Position numbers and translations under genes: made by a program. 64,000 nucleotides of DNA, taken from the NCBI GenBank assembly GCA_023443315.1, contig JAEZVA010000018.1, positions 1 through 64,000 on the forward strand, written 5' to 3'. The DNA is from Bacillota bacterium. Its GTDB lineage: Bacteria; Bacillota; Clostridia; Oscillospirales; Ruminococcaceae. A model generated the notes under the pieces. It was not told where the DNA came from and did no database searches. It saw only the letters and a program-made list of their open reading frames with translations. Of the stretch, positions 7,981 to 17,113 are shown piece by piece; the stretch's first letter is position 1; every line of letters begins with the position of its first letter.

Positions 7981-8997
7981 ATGGTTACGATCAGAGATAT
8001 CTCCGCAGCATGCGGCGTTTCGGTTGCTACGGTGAGCAAAGCGCTCAATGGCTACAGCGATGTCAGCAAGGCGACCAGAGAACTTGTGTGCAAGACGGCG
8101 GAGCAGATGGGGTACTTCCCAAACTCACAGGCGCGTGCCCTAAAAACGAACCGTACATATAATCTGGGCGTTTTGTTTGTAGACGAGGCTCAAAGTGGCT
8201 TGACCCATCCGTATTTTGCGCAGGTTTTAGACAGCTTTAAGGTGGAAGCCGAAAGCCGCGGTTACGACATCACGTTTATCAGCCACAACATTGGCAACAA
8301 AAGCATGTCGTATCTCGAACACTGTTTGTACCGTAAGGTGGACGGTGTGGTTGTTGCCTGTGTGGAGTTTTCACATCCAGCGGTTATCGAGCTGGTTAAC
8401 AGCGACATCCCGCTTGTTACCATCGACCATGTATTTAATAACAGGACATCCATCGTCTCTGCCAACCGAAACGGCATTCGCGAACTAATCGAGCATGCTT
8501 ATTCAAAGGGTCACCGCAAGATAGCCTATGTACATGGCAAAAAGAGTGCCGTGACCGAAAGTCGGCTTGGCAGCTTTTATAAAACCATGGCGGATTTAAA
8601 CCTAAGGGTGCCGTTTGAGTACCTACAAGAAGGGGCCTACCAAGAGCCGGAGGTCACGCGGGCGGCAACAAAACGCTTGTTGCGCATCGCGGATCGTCCC
8701 ACCTGCATCCTGTTCCCGGACGATTTTGCCGCCATTGGCGGACTAAATGCGATTGAAGAAGCAGGTTTGCGCGTACCGAGTGATATATCCGTTATGGGAT
8801 ATGACGGGCTGTTTGTCTCGCAGGTTCTTAAGCCTGCGCTTACCACCTTCAAACAAGACACAAAACGTCTTGGCAAGGAAGCGGCGGTACAGCTGATACA
8901 GCTCATTGAGCATCCGGTAACCACCCTTACCGAAAGGGTTGTTATATATGGCAAATTTCTTGAAGGCGCATCGGTCAAGAATCTTATCGAAGAATGA
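7981..8997 (+). CDS. LacI-family transcriptional regulator of the glycan locus
   Basis: A 338-residue repressor. The N-terminal helix-turn-helix MVTIRDISAACGVSVATVSKALNG is followed by the hinge region and a periplasmic-binding-type effector domain (about residues 60-335) with typical stretches such as VPSDISVMGYDG. The start at 7981 puts the DNA-binding domain at the N-terminus, as in all LacI proteins. An upstream ATG at 7918 would translate through the promoter and operator. The gene is 70 bp from the binding-protein gene, so it probably senses an oligosaccharide and controls the transporter and the GH9 enzyme. Confidence 0.93.
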   Translation: MVTIRDISAACGVSVATVSKALNGYSDVSKATRELVCKTAEQMGYFPNSQARALKTNRTYNLGVLFVDEAQSGLTHPYFAQVLDSFKVEAESRGYDITFISHNIGNKSMSYLEHCLYRKVDGVVVACVEFSHPAVIELVNSDIPLVTIDHVFNNRTSIVSANRNGIRELIEHAYSKGHRKIAYVHGKKSAVTESRLGSFYKTMADLNLRVPFEYLQEGAYQEPEVTRAATKRLLRIADRPTCILFPDDFAAIGGLNAIEEAGLRVPSDISVMGYDGLFVSQVLKPALTTFKQDTKRLGKEAAVQLIQLIEHPVTTLTERVVIYGKFLEGASVKNLIEE

Positions 8998-9067
8998 TTT
9001 TTGGCGCTTTTAAGAAGGTTCTATCGTTTGGAATCAGAACCCGATTATCGAAGGAGGAAAAACACCA

Positions 9068-10492
9068 ATGAAAAATGTAACCCGTATCGTATCATTACTG
9101 TTAGCGCTTGCTATGGTAATGGCTCTTGGCCTGACCGGTTGTGCTGGCACACCTGCAGCGCCGAGCGCAGCTCCCTCTACGGACGCTCCCGCTCCTAGTG
9201 ATGAGACTCCCGTAGCGGAAGGCGTAACCGATGACCCCAGCGTTAAGACCCTTAACCTGTGGTCATTCACCGACGAAATCCCCAAAATGATGACGAAGTT
9301 CAAAGAGGTTAACCCCGACTTTGCACTCGAAATCAAAGAGACCATTGTCGCTACGACTGACGGCGCTTATCAGCCCGCTCTGGATGCTGCACTTGCAGCT
9401 GGCGGCGCAGATGCTCCTGACATCTATGCTGCAGAAGGTGCTTTCGTTCTGAAGTATACACAGGGCGAGGCTTCTCAGTACGCAGCAGCTTATAAGGATC
9501 TTGGCATCGATGTAGATGCGAAGCTCACTGAGGCTGACATTGCTAAGTATACCGTTGAAATCGGTACCAGAGGCGACGGACAGCTTGTAGGTCTTGGCTA
9601 TCAGGCGACCGGCGGCGCATACATCTATCGCCGTTCTATCGCTAAGGACGTTTGGGGCACCGATGACCCCGCTACCATCAAAGACAAGATTGGACCCGGC
9701 TGGGAGAAGTTCTTCGCAGCTGCTGAAGAGCTCAAGGCTAAGGGCTACGGCATCGTTTCCGGTGACGGCGACCTTTGGCATCCAGTAGAGAACAGCTCCG
9801 AAAAGGGCTGGATCGTTGACGGCAAGCTCTACATTGACCCTGCTCGTGAAGCATTCATGGATCAGTCCAAGTTGCTCAAGGACAAGGGCTACCACAACGA
9901 CACCACCGACTGGCAGGAAGCTTGGAATGCTGACATGAAGGACGCTGGTGCTAAGAAGATCTTTGGCTACTTTGGACCCGCATGGCTGATTAACTACGTA
10001 ATCGCAAAGAACTCTGGCGGCGAGAAGCCCGGCGAAGGCACCTATGGTGACTGGGCTGTTTGCGAGCCTCCCGCAGGCTTCTTCTGGGGCGGCACATGGG
10101 TTCTTGCTAACAAGGACACCAAGATTCCCGCTTCTGCAGGCAAGATCATTGAGTGGATCACCCTCGACAGCTCTGACACCGGTCTCCAGTACTTCTGGGC
10201 GAACGGCACCTTGAACGGTCCTGGCGGCACCAAGGACACCGTTGCTTCTGGTACAGTTATGGCGAAGTCTAACGGCGAACTCGATTTCCTCGGCGGACAG
10301 AATATGTTCGATGTATTCGTTCCCGCTGGCCAGTTTGCTTCTGGTAAGAACCTGACCCCACTTGACGAAACCATCAACTCCCAGTGGCGCGATCAGGTTC
10401 GTCAGTACGCTGCTGGTTCTAAGACCAAGGAGCAGGCAATTGCCGACTTCAAGCAGGCTGTTGCTGACCAACTCGGCTTAGCCATCGACTAA
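9068..10492 (+). CDS. Sugar ABC transporter substrate-binding lipoprotein
   Basis: A 474-residue extracytoplasmic binding protein of the bacterial family-1 type. It has a signal peptide ending in a lipobox (LGLTGC, Cys about residue 23), an Ala/Pro/Ser-rich linker, and a binding domain opening with TLNLWSFTDEIPKMMTKF. A GAGG-type site sits just upstream (GGAGGAAAAACACCA). Codons are markedly more uniform than in the neighbours (GGC, AAG, GAC, TAC), suggesting high expression. With the two following permeases it forms an importer, and the GH9 enzyme nearby suggests cello-oligosaccharides or mixed-linkage glucans as ligands. That is inference. Confidence 0.92.
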   Translation: MKNVTRIVSLLLALAMVMALGLTGCAGTPAAPSAAPSTDAPAPSDETPVAEGVTDDPSVKTLNLWSFTDEIPKMMTKFKEVNPDFALEIKETIVATTDGAYQPALDAALAAGGADAPDIYAAEGAFVLKYTQGEASQYAAAYKDLGIDVDAKLTEADIAKYTVEIGTRGDGQLVGLGYQATGGAYIYRRSIAKDVWGTDDPATIKDKIGPGWEKFFAAAEELKAKGYGIVSGDGDLWHPVENSSEKGWIVDGKLYIDPAREAFMDQSKLLKDKGYHNDTTDWQEAWNADMKDAGAKKIFGYFGPAWLINYVIAKNSGGEKPGEGTYGDWAVCEPPAGFFWGGTWVLANKDTKIPASAGKIIEWITLDSSDTGLQYFWANGTLNGPGGTKDTVASGTVMAKSNGELDFLGGQNMFDVFVPAGQFASGKNLTPLDETINSQWRDQVRQYAAGSKTKEQAIADFKQAVADQLGLAID

Positions 10493-10507
10493 GATTTAAC
10501 CCGAATA

Positions 10508-10537
10508 TAGGGGCGGGCGCCTTACCGTCCGCCCCTA
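10508..10537 (+). terminator. Hairpin between binding protein and permease genes (attenuator)
   Basis: TAGGGGCGG (10508-10516) pairs perfectly with CCGCCCCTA (10529-10537), followed by ATTTATATT. Such hairpins after a binding-protein gene usually let most transcripts stop or be stabilised, giving excess binding protein over permease. Confidence 0.7.
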
Positions 10538-10587
10538 ATTTATATTCTAATTTAGGCACTACGCATTTTATCGGGAGGTGAACGCTT

Positions 10588-11568
10588 ATGCGCCGCAAGA
10601 GCGTTAGCTACGCGAAGTACGGTTACATATTTTCCATACCGTTCGTGCTTGCGTTCCTTGTTTTTTCTCTATATCCCATCATCTACACTTCTGTTATCGG
10701 ATTTACTGATCTCAGAGGAATGGGAAAATCAGACTTTAATTTCTTGAGCGATCCGTTCGAGAACTTTAGAACGGTACTATCAGCCCCGTCCTTTCAGACA
10801 TCCTTGTCGAATACTATTTTGATGTGGATTATTAACTTTATTCCACAGATTTTACTCGCCCTTGTGCTTACCGCGTGGTTTACCAGCCATCGCTATAAGA
10901 TTAAGGGTCAGGGTATGTTCAAGGTTCTTGTTTACATGCCCAATATTATTACGGCCGCAACGATCGCTATCTTGTTTAATGCGTTGTTTGCATACCCCAA
11001 AAGCCCGGTAAATGACCTGCTAATCACATTCGGTTTGATTAAAGAACCAATTAACTTTCTCATTTCGAGGTGGACGGCAAGGAACATCGTGTCATTTATT
11101 CAATTTTGGATGTGGTACGGCAATACGATGATTGTACTGATTGCGGGCGTACTGGGTATTAACCCTACCCTGTTTGAGGCGGCAGAGATTGACGGAGCAT
11201 CCAGCTCCCAGACCTTCTTCCGTATTACTTTGCCAAACCTCAGAACCATTCTACTGTACTCTCTGGTTACGAGTATGATAGGCGGTTTGCAGATGTTTGA
11301 TATCCCAAAACTGTTTATTATCGGCGGCAACGGCGGTCCGGATAACGCGACGCTTACCGCAAGCGTATTTATCTATAACCAAGCGTTTAGCGGAAGCTAT
11401 ATGTACAATCGTGCGTCCGCTGCAAGCTTAGTGTTGTTTATCGTTATCATGGCTCTTTCGCTCGTCTTGTTCTTTGTAATGCGCGATCAGGATGCTGTTC
11501 GGCATGATAAAGAAGTAAAAGCAATGAGAAAGGCTGAGAAAATCATGGCAAGGAGGGGGGCACAATGA
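10588..11568 (+). CDS. Sugar ABC transporter permease, MalF/LacF type
   Basis: A 326-residue membrane protein with about six TM helices. The EAA loop that docks the ATPase is visible as EAAEIDGASSSQTFFRITLPNL near residue 200. The start follows GGGAGGTGAACGCTT. Its stop overlaps the next permease start by 4 bp, as expected for a heterodimeric pore. No ATPase gene is in the window; CUT1 importers in Firmicutes often share an MsiK-type ATPase encoded elsewhere. Confidence 0.93.
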   Translation: MRRKSVSYAKYGYIFSIPFVLAFLVFSLYPIIYTSVIGFTDLRGMGKSDFNFLSDPFENFRTVLSAPSFQTSLSNTILMWIINFIPQILLALVLTAWFTSHRYKIKGQGMFKVLVYMPNIITAATIAILFNALFAYPKSPVNDLLITFGLIKEPINFLISRWTARNIVSFIQFWMWYGNTMIVLIAGVLGINPTLFEAAEIDGASSSQTFFRITLPNLRTILLYSLVTSMIGGLQMFDIPKLFIIGGNGGPDNATLTASVFIYNQAFSGSYMYNRASAASLVLFIVIMALSLVLFFVMRDQDAVRHDKEVKAMRKAEKIMARRGAQ

Positions 11569-12413
11569 GACAACGAAGGTCAATACCCTATACCGCAATG
11601 ATGGTTATCATCTACATTGTGTGCATCTTCTTATCAATACTTAGCATCTTCCCGTTCTGGATTATGCTTATGAACGCAACACGCGGAACATATGAGATTC
11701 AGCAAAACGCCATTTCGCTTCTGCCTTCCACTCATTTAATTAGTAACCTGCAGATTCTGCTCGGCAAAAGCTTTAATCCGTTTGTTGGCTTTTTCAACTC
11801 TATTGTGATATCGGCCAGTGCGACGGTTTGCTCAATCTACTTTTCGTCCCTTACAGCGTATGCGCTTACCGCGTATAGCTGGAGGTTGCGTCAGCCATTC
11901 TTCACCTTTATTATGGCTGTGCTGATGATTCCCGCGCAGATGTCGAGTATCGGCTTTTATCAGATGATGTATAAGCTGGGATGGACCAACAACTTTCTGC
12001 CGCTGATTTTGCCTGCGATCGCGGCACCCGCAATCGTGTTCTTTATGAGGCAGTACCTAATTGCCACATTGTCGATTGACATTGTAAACTCTGCGCGCAT
12101 CGACGGGTCCGGTGAGTTTTACACATTTAACCGCATCATTCTGCCCATTATGAAACCTGCGATTGCTACTCAGGCAATCTTTGTGTTTGTTTCAAGCTGG
12201 AACAACCTGTTTATGCCCATGGTACTGCTCACCGAAAAAACGAAGTACACCATGCCTATTATGGTTAGCTTGCTCAGAGGCGACATTTACAAGACTGAGT
12301 ACGGCTCTATTTATCTGGGGCTTTCACTCACTGTGTTGCCGTTGTTTATAATGTACTTCCTTCTTTCGAAGTATATTATCGCGGGCGTTGCATTGGGAGG
12401 AGTCAAGGAATAA
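11565..12413 (+). CDS. Sugar ABC transporter permease, MalG/LacG type
   Basis: A 282-residue partner permease with about six TM segments and the EAA-type loop NSARIDGSGEFYTFNRIILP near residue 180. The ATGA overlap with the upstream permease couples their translation. It completes the membrane part of the importer whose binding protein starts at 9068. The C-terminus ends in the usual AGVALGGVKE. Confidence 0.93.
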   Translation: MRQRRSIPYTAMMVIIYIVCIFLSILSIFPFWIMLMNATRGTYEIQQNAISLLPSTHLISNLQILLGKSFNPFVGFFNSIVISASATVCSIYFSSLTAYALTAYSWRLRQPFFTFIMAVLMIPAQMSSIGFYQMMYKLGWTNNFLPLILPAIAAPAIVFFMRQYLIATLSIDIVNSARIDGSGEFYTFNRIILPIMKPAIATQAIFVFVSSWNNLFMPMVLLTEKTKYTMPIMVSLLRGDIYKTEYGSIYLGLSLTVLPLFIMYFLLSKYIIAGVALGGVKE

Positions 12414-12465
12414 AGCGTATTACCAAACTGCAATTGTGCAGTTGTGCAGTTTATTCTAACAACGT

Positions 12466-12493
12466 ATAAACCGCCAGAGATATGGCGGTTTAT
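12466..12493 (+). terminator. Terminator after the transporter genes
   Basis: ATAAACCGCCA (12466-12476) pairs perfectly with TGGCGGTTTAT (12483-12493) around a 6-nt loop, followed by GCTTTAT. The T-run is weak, but the stem is strong and lies about 50 bp after the permease stop. Confidence 0.7.
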
Positions 12494-12559
12494 GCTTTAT
12501 CGCTCATTTTTCTTAAGAATGATGATATCAACACCTTCATATTTCTCTTTTTGATTAAG

Positions 12560-12597
12560 TGCCGTTTCTGTGTATTAAAACTATAGCAGAAACGGCA
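12560..12597 (+). terminator. Second hairpin, terminator or regulatory
   Basis: TGCCGTTTCTG (12560-12570) pairs perfectly with CAGAAACGGCA (12587-12597), followed by TTTAGTCTTG. It could be a back-up terminator or part of the GH9 leader. Confidence 0.5.
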
Positions 12598-12617
12598 TTT
12601 AGTCTTGTAAACAACCA

Positions 12618-12629
12618 CAAACCGTTTCC
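12618..12629. promoter_or_regulatory. Candidate LacI-family operator upstream of the GH9 gene
   Basis: CAAACCGTTTCC resembles, on the other strand, the operator at 7520 (GAAAACGGTTTC) around a shared central CG. If bound by the LacI protein at 7981 it would tie the GH9 gene to the transporter. Confidence 0.35.
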
Positions 12630-12787
12630 GCCCTATATTGGAATATCCTATGTTATTTGATTGGGCGAGAGCCTATTCATCAAGAGATTTTTGTTTTACG
12701 TGTTTAAATAGAGAGCAGTCCATATCGGTTCGGTTTTTGACCGATTCTATAGGGCAGCCCTGACTTTGAAGCGAGGAGGAGACCTGT

Positions 12788-15013
12788 ATGAAACGCATCT
12801 TAGCTATGCTCATGGCGTCGGCTATTTTGTTGTGCTGCTGCGCACCCACCGAGCCGGTTTTAGAATCCTCTATTGAGCCCGCTCCTTCATCTGCCGAGCC
12901 GATTCAAGAGGTAGTTGCCCCCCAAGAACAAGAGGACAACAGCGAGATGATTAAGAACGGTACGTTTGATAAGCCGGTAAACACAACCTGGTTTACCTAT
13001 TTTGATGGGGGAAAAGCGACGCTGGGAAGTGAGGACGGAATACTGAAGCTTGACATTGAAAAAGTAGGCAGCCAAAAGCACAGCGTTCAGCTTTATCAGG
13101 ATATCCCTGCGGTGACGGAGGGCTGTCGTTATCGTCTGACATTCGATATGCGCTCGACGATACCGCGCACGATAGAGGTACGCATACAGAAGAATGGCGG
13201 CGATTATTTTGGGTACCTGCTTGAGAGTGCGAAGATATCAACCGAGGTGGCAAGCTACGTCTTTGAGTTTCAGATGCAGCAGCCGACCGACCCTGCCCCC
13301 CGTTTTGCACTGAACATGGGGATGTTTGATGAGGACGGTGCGGTGGGCGCGCACACCATCTACATGGATAACGTGAGCCTGACGATGGTTGATGACTCCG
13401 AGAAGGTCGAAGTGGAAGGGGGTACGGCTACGGTGTTGCCGATTAACATCAATCAGCTGGGTTACCGCCCTGCGGACAACAAGACAGTCGTGTTCAGCGG
13501 AGAGGATACAACGTTTGACGTTGTGGATAAGGCGACAGGATCGGTCGTGTACACCGGCGACATCACTGGCACTTTTAAGGATTTTGCGTCCGGGCAGACG
13601 GTATCACACGGTGATTTTACCCCCCTTACCACCAAGGGTGAGTACTACATTAAAACCGCGAAACTAGGCGAGTCGTTTTCGTTTGCAATCTCCGAGGATG
13701 TATATGACAACGCCTTTACAGCGGTAGTAGAGATGTTTTACATGCAGCGCTGCGGGATGGAGCTTAGCAAAGACAGAGCAGGAGACTTTGCGCATGCTGC
13801 CTGCCATACCGGGCTTGCAACGGTGTACGGTACCGGTACCAAGCTCGATGTGTCGGGCGGCTGGCATGACGCGGGCGATTACGGACGCTATGTCGTGCCC
13901 GGTGCAAAGGCGGCGGCGGACTTGATGCTCGCTTACCAGCTGAACCCCGGGGCGTTTGCAAATCCGCTTTCCTCCACGATACCCGTGGTTGTAGATGAGG
14001 TACGCTATGAGCTTGAGTGGCTGCTTAAGATGCAGGACAAGGCAAGTGGCGGCGTGTATCACAAGGTGACCACCAAGGCGTTCGAAGGCGAGGTAATGCC
14101 AGAGACGGTGACCGAGGAGCTGGTGCTTGCGCCGATTTCCACCAACGCGACGGGCACGTTCGCGGCGGTAATGGCTATGGCGTCTACCATGTATCAGCCA
14201 TATGATGCGGCTTTTTCAAAGAGGTGTCTCGCAGCGGCTGAAAAGGCGTGGGGCTTTACACTCAAGAACCCGTCGAATACCTTTAAAAACCCCGAGGATA
14301 TTTTAACCGGCGAGTACGGGGACTTAACGACCAAGGACGAACGCTTTTGGGCGGCAGCCGAGCTGCTCAAGGCTACGGGCAAGAAGGAATACAACGATTA
14401 TATCGTAGCAGCGTTCCAGGAGCTAATTCCATCTGGCTTAGGCTGGGCAAGTGTCGGTTCCTACGGAACCTATGCCTACCTGACCACCGCGCCCGATAAG
14501 GTGGACAGTGCGCTTGCCACAAGGCTGAAAAGCGACCTGGTAAAAGAGGCAAAACACCTGCTAGAGCTTTCCGGCAAAGACGGCTACAAGATCTCACTGG
14601 GACAAAGTTATCCGTGGGGCAGCAACATGTCGGTTGCGAACAACGCGATGCTGCTGCACATTGCCAATCTGATTGAGCCAAATGCTGCGTGCACTCAGTC
14701 GGCGGCAGACCACTTAAACTACCTGTTTGGCGTGAACTGTCTATCGTACAGCTTTGTTACCGGCTTTGGAACGCAATCCCCAAACAACACCCACCACAGA
14801 CCTTCTATGGCGATAGGGAAAACGTTGCCGGGTATGCTGGTGGGCGGACCAAACAGCAATCTCGAAGACCCCTATGCGCGCGCTGTTTTAGAAGGGCTGC
14901 CCCCGGCGCAGTGCTACGCGGACAACGCGCAGAGCTACTCCACCAATGAGATCACGATCTACTGGAACTCTCCGCTCGTGTTCTTATTGTCCTATTACGC
15001 TAAGGCGTATTAA
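12788..15013 (+). CDS. Secreted lipoprotein glycoside hydrolase family 9 (endoglucanase-type)
   Basis: A 741-residue multidomain enzyme. In order: a signal peptide with a Cys-rich lipobox (LLCCC), a Ser/Pro/Glu linker, a CBM4/9-like carbohydrate-binding domain (about residues 55-200, from NGTFDKP to YMDNVSL), an Ig-like CelD N-domain (about 215-305, starting ININQLGYRP), and a GH9 catalytic (alpha/alpha)6 barrel (about 310-741). The metal/catalytic motif SGGWHDAGDYG places Asp361 and Asp364; the His motif NTHHRPS and the acid Glu721 in STNEITIYWN are present. GH9 enzymes cleave beta-1,4-glucan by inversion. Being a lipoprotein, it should work at the cell surface and feed the adjacent importer. 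An AGGAGGAG site precedes the ATG. Confidence 0.93.
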   Translation: MKRILAMLMASAILLCCCAPTEPVLESSIEPAPSSAEPIQEVVAPQEQEDNSEMIKNGTFDKPVNTTWFTYFDGGKATLGSEDGILKLDIEKVGSQKHSVQLYQDIPAVTEGCRYRLTFDMRSTIPRTIEVRIQKNGGDYFGYLLESAKISTEVASYVFEFQMQQPTDPAPRFALNMGMFDEDGAVGAHTIYMDNVSLTMVDDSEKVEVEGGTATVLPININQLGYRPADNKTVVFSGEDTTFDVVDKATGSVVYTGDITGTFKDFASGQTVSHGDFTPLTTKGEYYIKTAKLGESFSFAISEDVYDNAFTAVVEMFYMQRCGMELSKDRAGDFAHAACHTGLATVYGTGTKLDVSGGWHDAGDYGRYVVPGAKAAADLMLAYQLNPGAFANPLSSTIPVVVDEVRYELEWLLKMQDKASGGVYHKVTTKAFEGEVMPETVTEELVLAPISTNATGTFAAVMAMASTMYQPYDAAFSKRCLAAAEKAWGFTLKNPSNTFKNPEDILTGEYGDLTTKDERFWAAAELLKATGKKEYNDYIVAAFQELIPSGLGWASVGSYGTYAYLTTAPDKVDSALATRLKSDLVKEAKHLLELSGKDGYKISLGQSYPWGSNMSVANNAMLLHIANLIEPNAACTQSAADHLNYLFGVNCLSYSFVTGFGTQSPNNTHHRPSMAIGKTLPGMLVGGPNSNLEDPYARAVLEGLPPAQCYADNAQSYSTNEITIYWNSPLVFLLSYYAKAY

Positions 15014-15057
15014 CCCGTTGTTTTTATCGTTGAATGGCTTTGTTAATATTGTAGAAA

Positions 15058-15095
15058 ACAAAACGGATTTTGGCGTAAGCCAAAATCCGTTTTGT
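15058..15095. terminator. Bidirectional terminator between GH9 and TnpV-like genes
   Basis: A perfect 17-bp stem (15058-15074 with 15079-15095) closes on a GTAA loop; the arms contain AAAACGGATTTTGGC and its complement. A/T-rich arms on both sides allow it to work in either direction, and it lies between convergent genes. Confidence 0.8.
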
Positions 15096-15146
15096 TGGGG
15101 TGCTGTATTTCGTTTAGAAGTTTGTTGAGTATAACACTTTGTGATA

Positions 15147-15479
15147 TTATAAGCTGCGAAGTTCTTCGTGTAGCTGAGCAAGCACAAGGGTGTCGGCTTC
15201 GGATTGTATGCGGTAAGCCCTTTGCGCCGTGTTTAGCAGTGTGATGCGCTCGTTCATATGGTGTACCATCTTGGTCTTCCATGTTTCGTATCGCAAGTCT
15301 AGGCTAAGCAAATACTCGTTTAAATAACCGGCTTTTTGCCATTGTCGGTATAACTCTGGGTGGTTTTCTAACAGATAACTGTGAGCCGTTTGTCCGTATT
15401 TGCCCAGCTTTCCGGTGAGGTCATCGGTGGAATGGGTGGGATAGTACACGTTGCCGCTGTATGATGGCAGCCTGTTCAT
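15147..15479 (-). CDS. TnpV-like transposon-associated protein, orphan
   Basis: A 110-residue protein whose central part (AHSYLLENHPELYRQWQKAG, then LNEYLLSLDLRYETWKTKM) matches the pattern of TnpV, a small protein of unknown role carried by Tn4451-like mobilisable elements. No resolvase, TnpX or mobilisation gene is nearby, so this is a relic or a domesticated copy. The start follows AGAGAGGAC. The assignment rests on remembered motif similarity only. Confidence 0.55.
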   Translation of the reverse strand: MNRLPSYSGNVYYPTHSTDDLTGKLGKYGQTAHSYLLENHPELYRQWQKAGYLNEYLLSLDLRYETWKTKMVHHMNERITLLNTAQRAYRIQSEADTLVLAQLHEELRSL

Positions 15480-15838
15480 GCAAGCACCAGTCCTCTCTCA
15501 ATGCCCAAAGACAAAATGTTTTTGGCGCTAAACTGTTATGCCGATTCTCTTTTGTCTGTACTGATTATAACAGAAGTTGCATGCGAAGATGGAACCATTT
15601 CGTAACGCTTTTATTGAATAATTGCTAAGAAACTATAAATATTCTGTTAGCTAGGCTTTTGTAGTTTACAACAAAAAGTATAAAACTCGTAAATATGACA
15701 CGTAATGCGCAGAAAGATGTATTGTTTTGTGTGCCAAGTTGTCTTTACAACAACGATAATATGTTGTAATATGGATTCAACACTGTGGGTAAAATCCAAG
15801 TATGACTATTACTAATCATAAGTATAAGGATGGATGGA
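15480..15838. other. Intergenic region of about 360 bp upstream of araR
   Basis: AT-rich, no gene. It carries a TATAAT-like box for the leftward TnpV-like gene near 15563 and the araR promoter and operator at 15739-15772. Confidence 0.6.
15739..15772 (+). promoter_or_regulatory. araR promoter with overlapping AraR-like operator
   Basis: TTTACA (15744-15749) and TAATAT (15767-15772) are 17 bp apart. TTGTCTTTACAA (15739-15750) keeps the outer TTGT and TACAA of the known AraR site (consensus TTGTACGTACAA) and covers the -35, suggesting autoregulation. Confidence 0.6.
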
Positions 15839-16936
15839 ATGGCTTCGCAAAGCGTATCCAAATACAACAAGTTGGTTGACTGGGTGAAACGGCAGATTGA
15901 TTCCGGCGACCTGTTGCCGGGGGATAAGCTGTACTCTGAAAATGAGCTGACCCGAATGTTCGGCATCAGCAGGCAGACCGTCCGTCAGGCGATCGGTGTG
16001 CTGGAAAACGAGGGGCTTGTAGAGCGCAGACGGGGCAGTGGTACCTATATCAACGCATCGCCCGCGCACACCCATACACCCACAAAAACCATCGGCGTTA
16101 TCACGACCTATCTGGACGACTACATCTTTCCCAGCATCATCAGGGGCATCGAGGGGGTCCTGTCTCAAAACGGGTATACCATGCGCCTTTCGATTACCCA
16201 CAACAAGGTGGAAAACGAGACGACCGCGCTGATGAATATGTTGCAGGACAATGTAGACGGTCTGATTGTAGAGCCCACCAAAAGTGCGCTGCCGAACCTA
16301 AACCGTGGTCTATACGAAACGCTTGCCCAAAAAAACATCCCCTGCCTGATGATAAACGGAAAGTACGCAGGGCTTAAAGTTGCCTGCGTTGCGCCGGACG
16401 ATTATGCGAGCGGACGGGAGGCAGCAAGGTACCTGCTTTTGCGCGGGCACAAACAGATCGGCGGCATCTTTAAGTCGGATGATATTCAGGGGCATCTGCG
16501 GTATGCGGGCTTTGCACACGCACTCAAAGAGCACGGTGTCGGTCTGGATGACGACCGGGTGCTTTGGTATGGCACCGAAGACATCGGGCGCCTGTTTGGC
16601 GGAGACAGCGACGCCTATCTCTTTTCACGAATTGAGGGCTGCACCGCGCTGCTGTGCTACAACGACCAAATTGCCGTAAAGCTTGTGGAGATTCTTCGTC
16701 GCGCGGGGGTACAAATACCCGAGCAGATTTCGCTGATTGGCTTTGATAACTCTAATCTCGCCACAATGCCCGATATCGGCATTACCTCGCTTGCACACCC
16801 CAAGGAGCAGCTCGGCGAGATTGCCGCAAAGGGGCTTTTAACACTGCTGCATAACCGCACGGCGGCGGTTGACACCCTGTTTGAACCCGTTATCGTAGAG
16901 CGCCAGTCCGTGCGTACGATAACCGAGATGGATTAA
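15839..16936 (+). CDS. araR: Arabinose operon repressor AraR (GntR/LacI chimera)
   Basis: A 365-residue regulator with an N-terminal winged helix of the GntR family (about residues 5-75, with LTRMFGISRQTVRQAIGVLE and RRRGSGTYI) joined to a LacI-type sugar-binding domain (about 85-365). This chimeric architecture defines AraR, which releases DNA on binding L-arabinose. It stands directly upstream of araBAD. The start is set at the fourth codon of the open frame, 8 nt after AAGGA; an ATG at 15830 is possible. A terminator at 17047-17075 ends the gene. Confidence 0.92.
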   Translation: MASQSVSKYNKLVDWVKRQIDSGDLLPGDKLYSENELTRMFGISRQTVRQAIGVLENEGLVERRRGSGTYINASPAHTHTPTKTIGVITTYLDDYIFPSIIRGIEGVLSQNGYTMRLSITHNKVENETTALMNMLQDNVDGLIVEPTKSALPNLNRGLYETLAQKNIPCLMINGKYAGLKVACVAPDDYASGREAARYLLLRGHKQIGGIFKSDDIQGHLRYAGFAHALKEHGVGLDDDRVLWYGTEDIGRLFGGDSDAYLFSRIEGCTALLCYNDQIAVKLVEILRRAGVQIPEQISLIGFDNSNLATMPDIGITSLAHPKEQLGEIAAKGLLTLLHNRTAAVDTLFEPVIVERQSVRTITEMD

Positions 16937-17046
16937 GATATAGCTAATTAGTTTCAATAATGTCCGAACAAAATCTTCGTAAATGCTTGCGTTTATGGCT
17001 TTTATGCAGATTTTTTCGTAGACATTATAAGTTAATTTGGTATATG

Positions 17047-17075
17047 ACACGCCCTTTTTACATGGGGCGTGTTTT
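17047..17075 (+). terminator. araR terminator
   Basis: ACACGCCC (17047-17054) pairs with GGGCGTGT (17065-17072), followed by TTTTC. Confidence 0.8.
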
Positions 17076-17113
17076 CATATTGATTTATTATATAAATTAT
17101 CCTTACAACCCTA

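Larger units (their letters stand above)
12414..12787. other. Intergenic region of 374 bp between the transporter and the GH9 gene
   Basis: It holds two terminator-like hairpins (12466-12493 and 12560-12597), a possible LacI-family site (12618-12629) and a small TCGGT/ACCGA stem near 12726-12745. No gene is seen. The GH9 gene probably has its own regulated promoter here, although no strong -35/-10 pair stands out. Confidence 0.5.

Noticed and set aside
9263..10471. 402-codon open frame antisense to the binding-protein gene
   Set aside because: It mirrors the codon bias of a highly expressed lipoprotein gene, has no ribosome binding site and no recognisable domain.
12993..13310. Antisense frame within the GH9 gene
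   Set aside because: Overlaps the carbohydrate-binding domain coding region and lacks a ribosome binding site.
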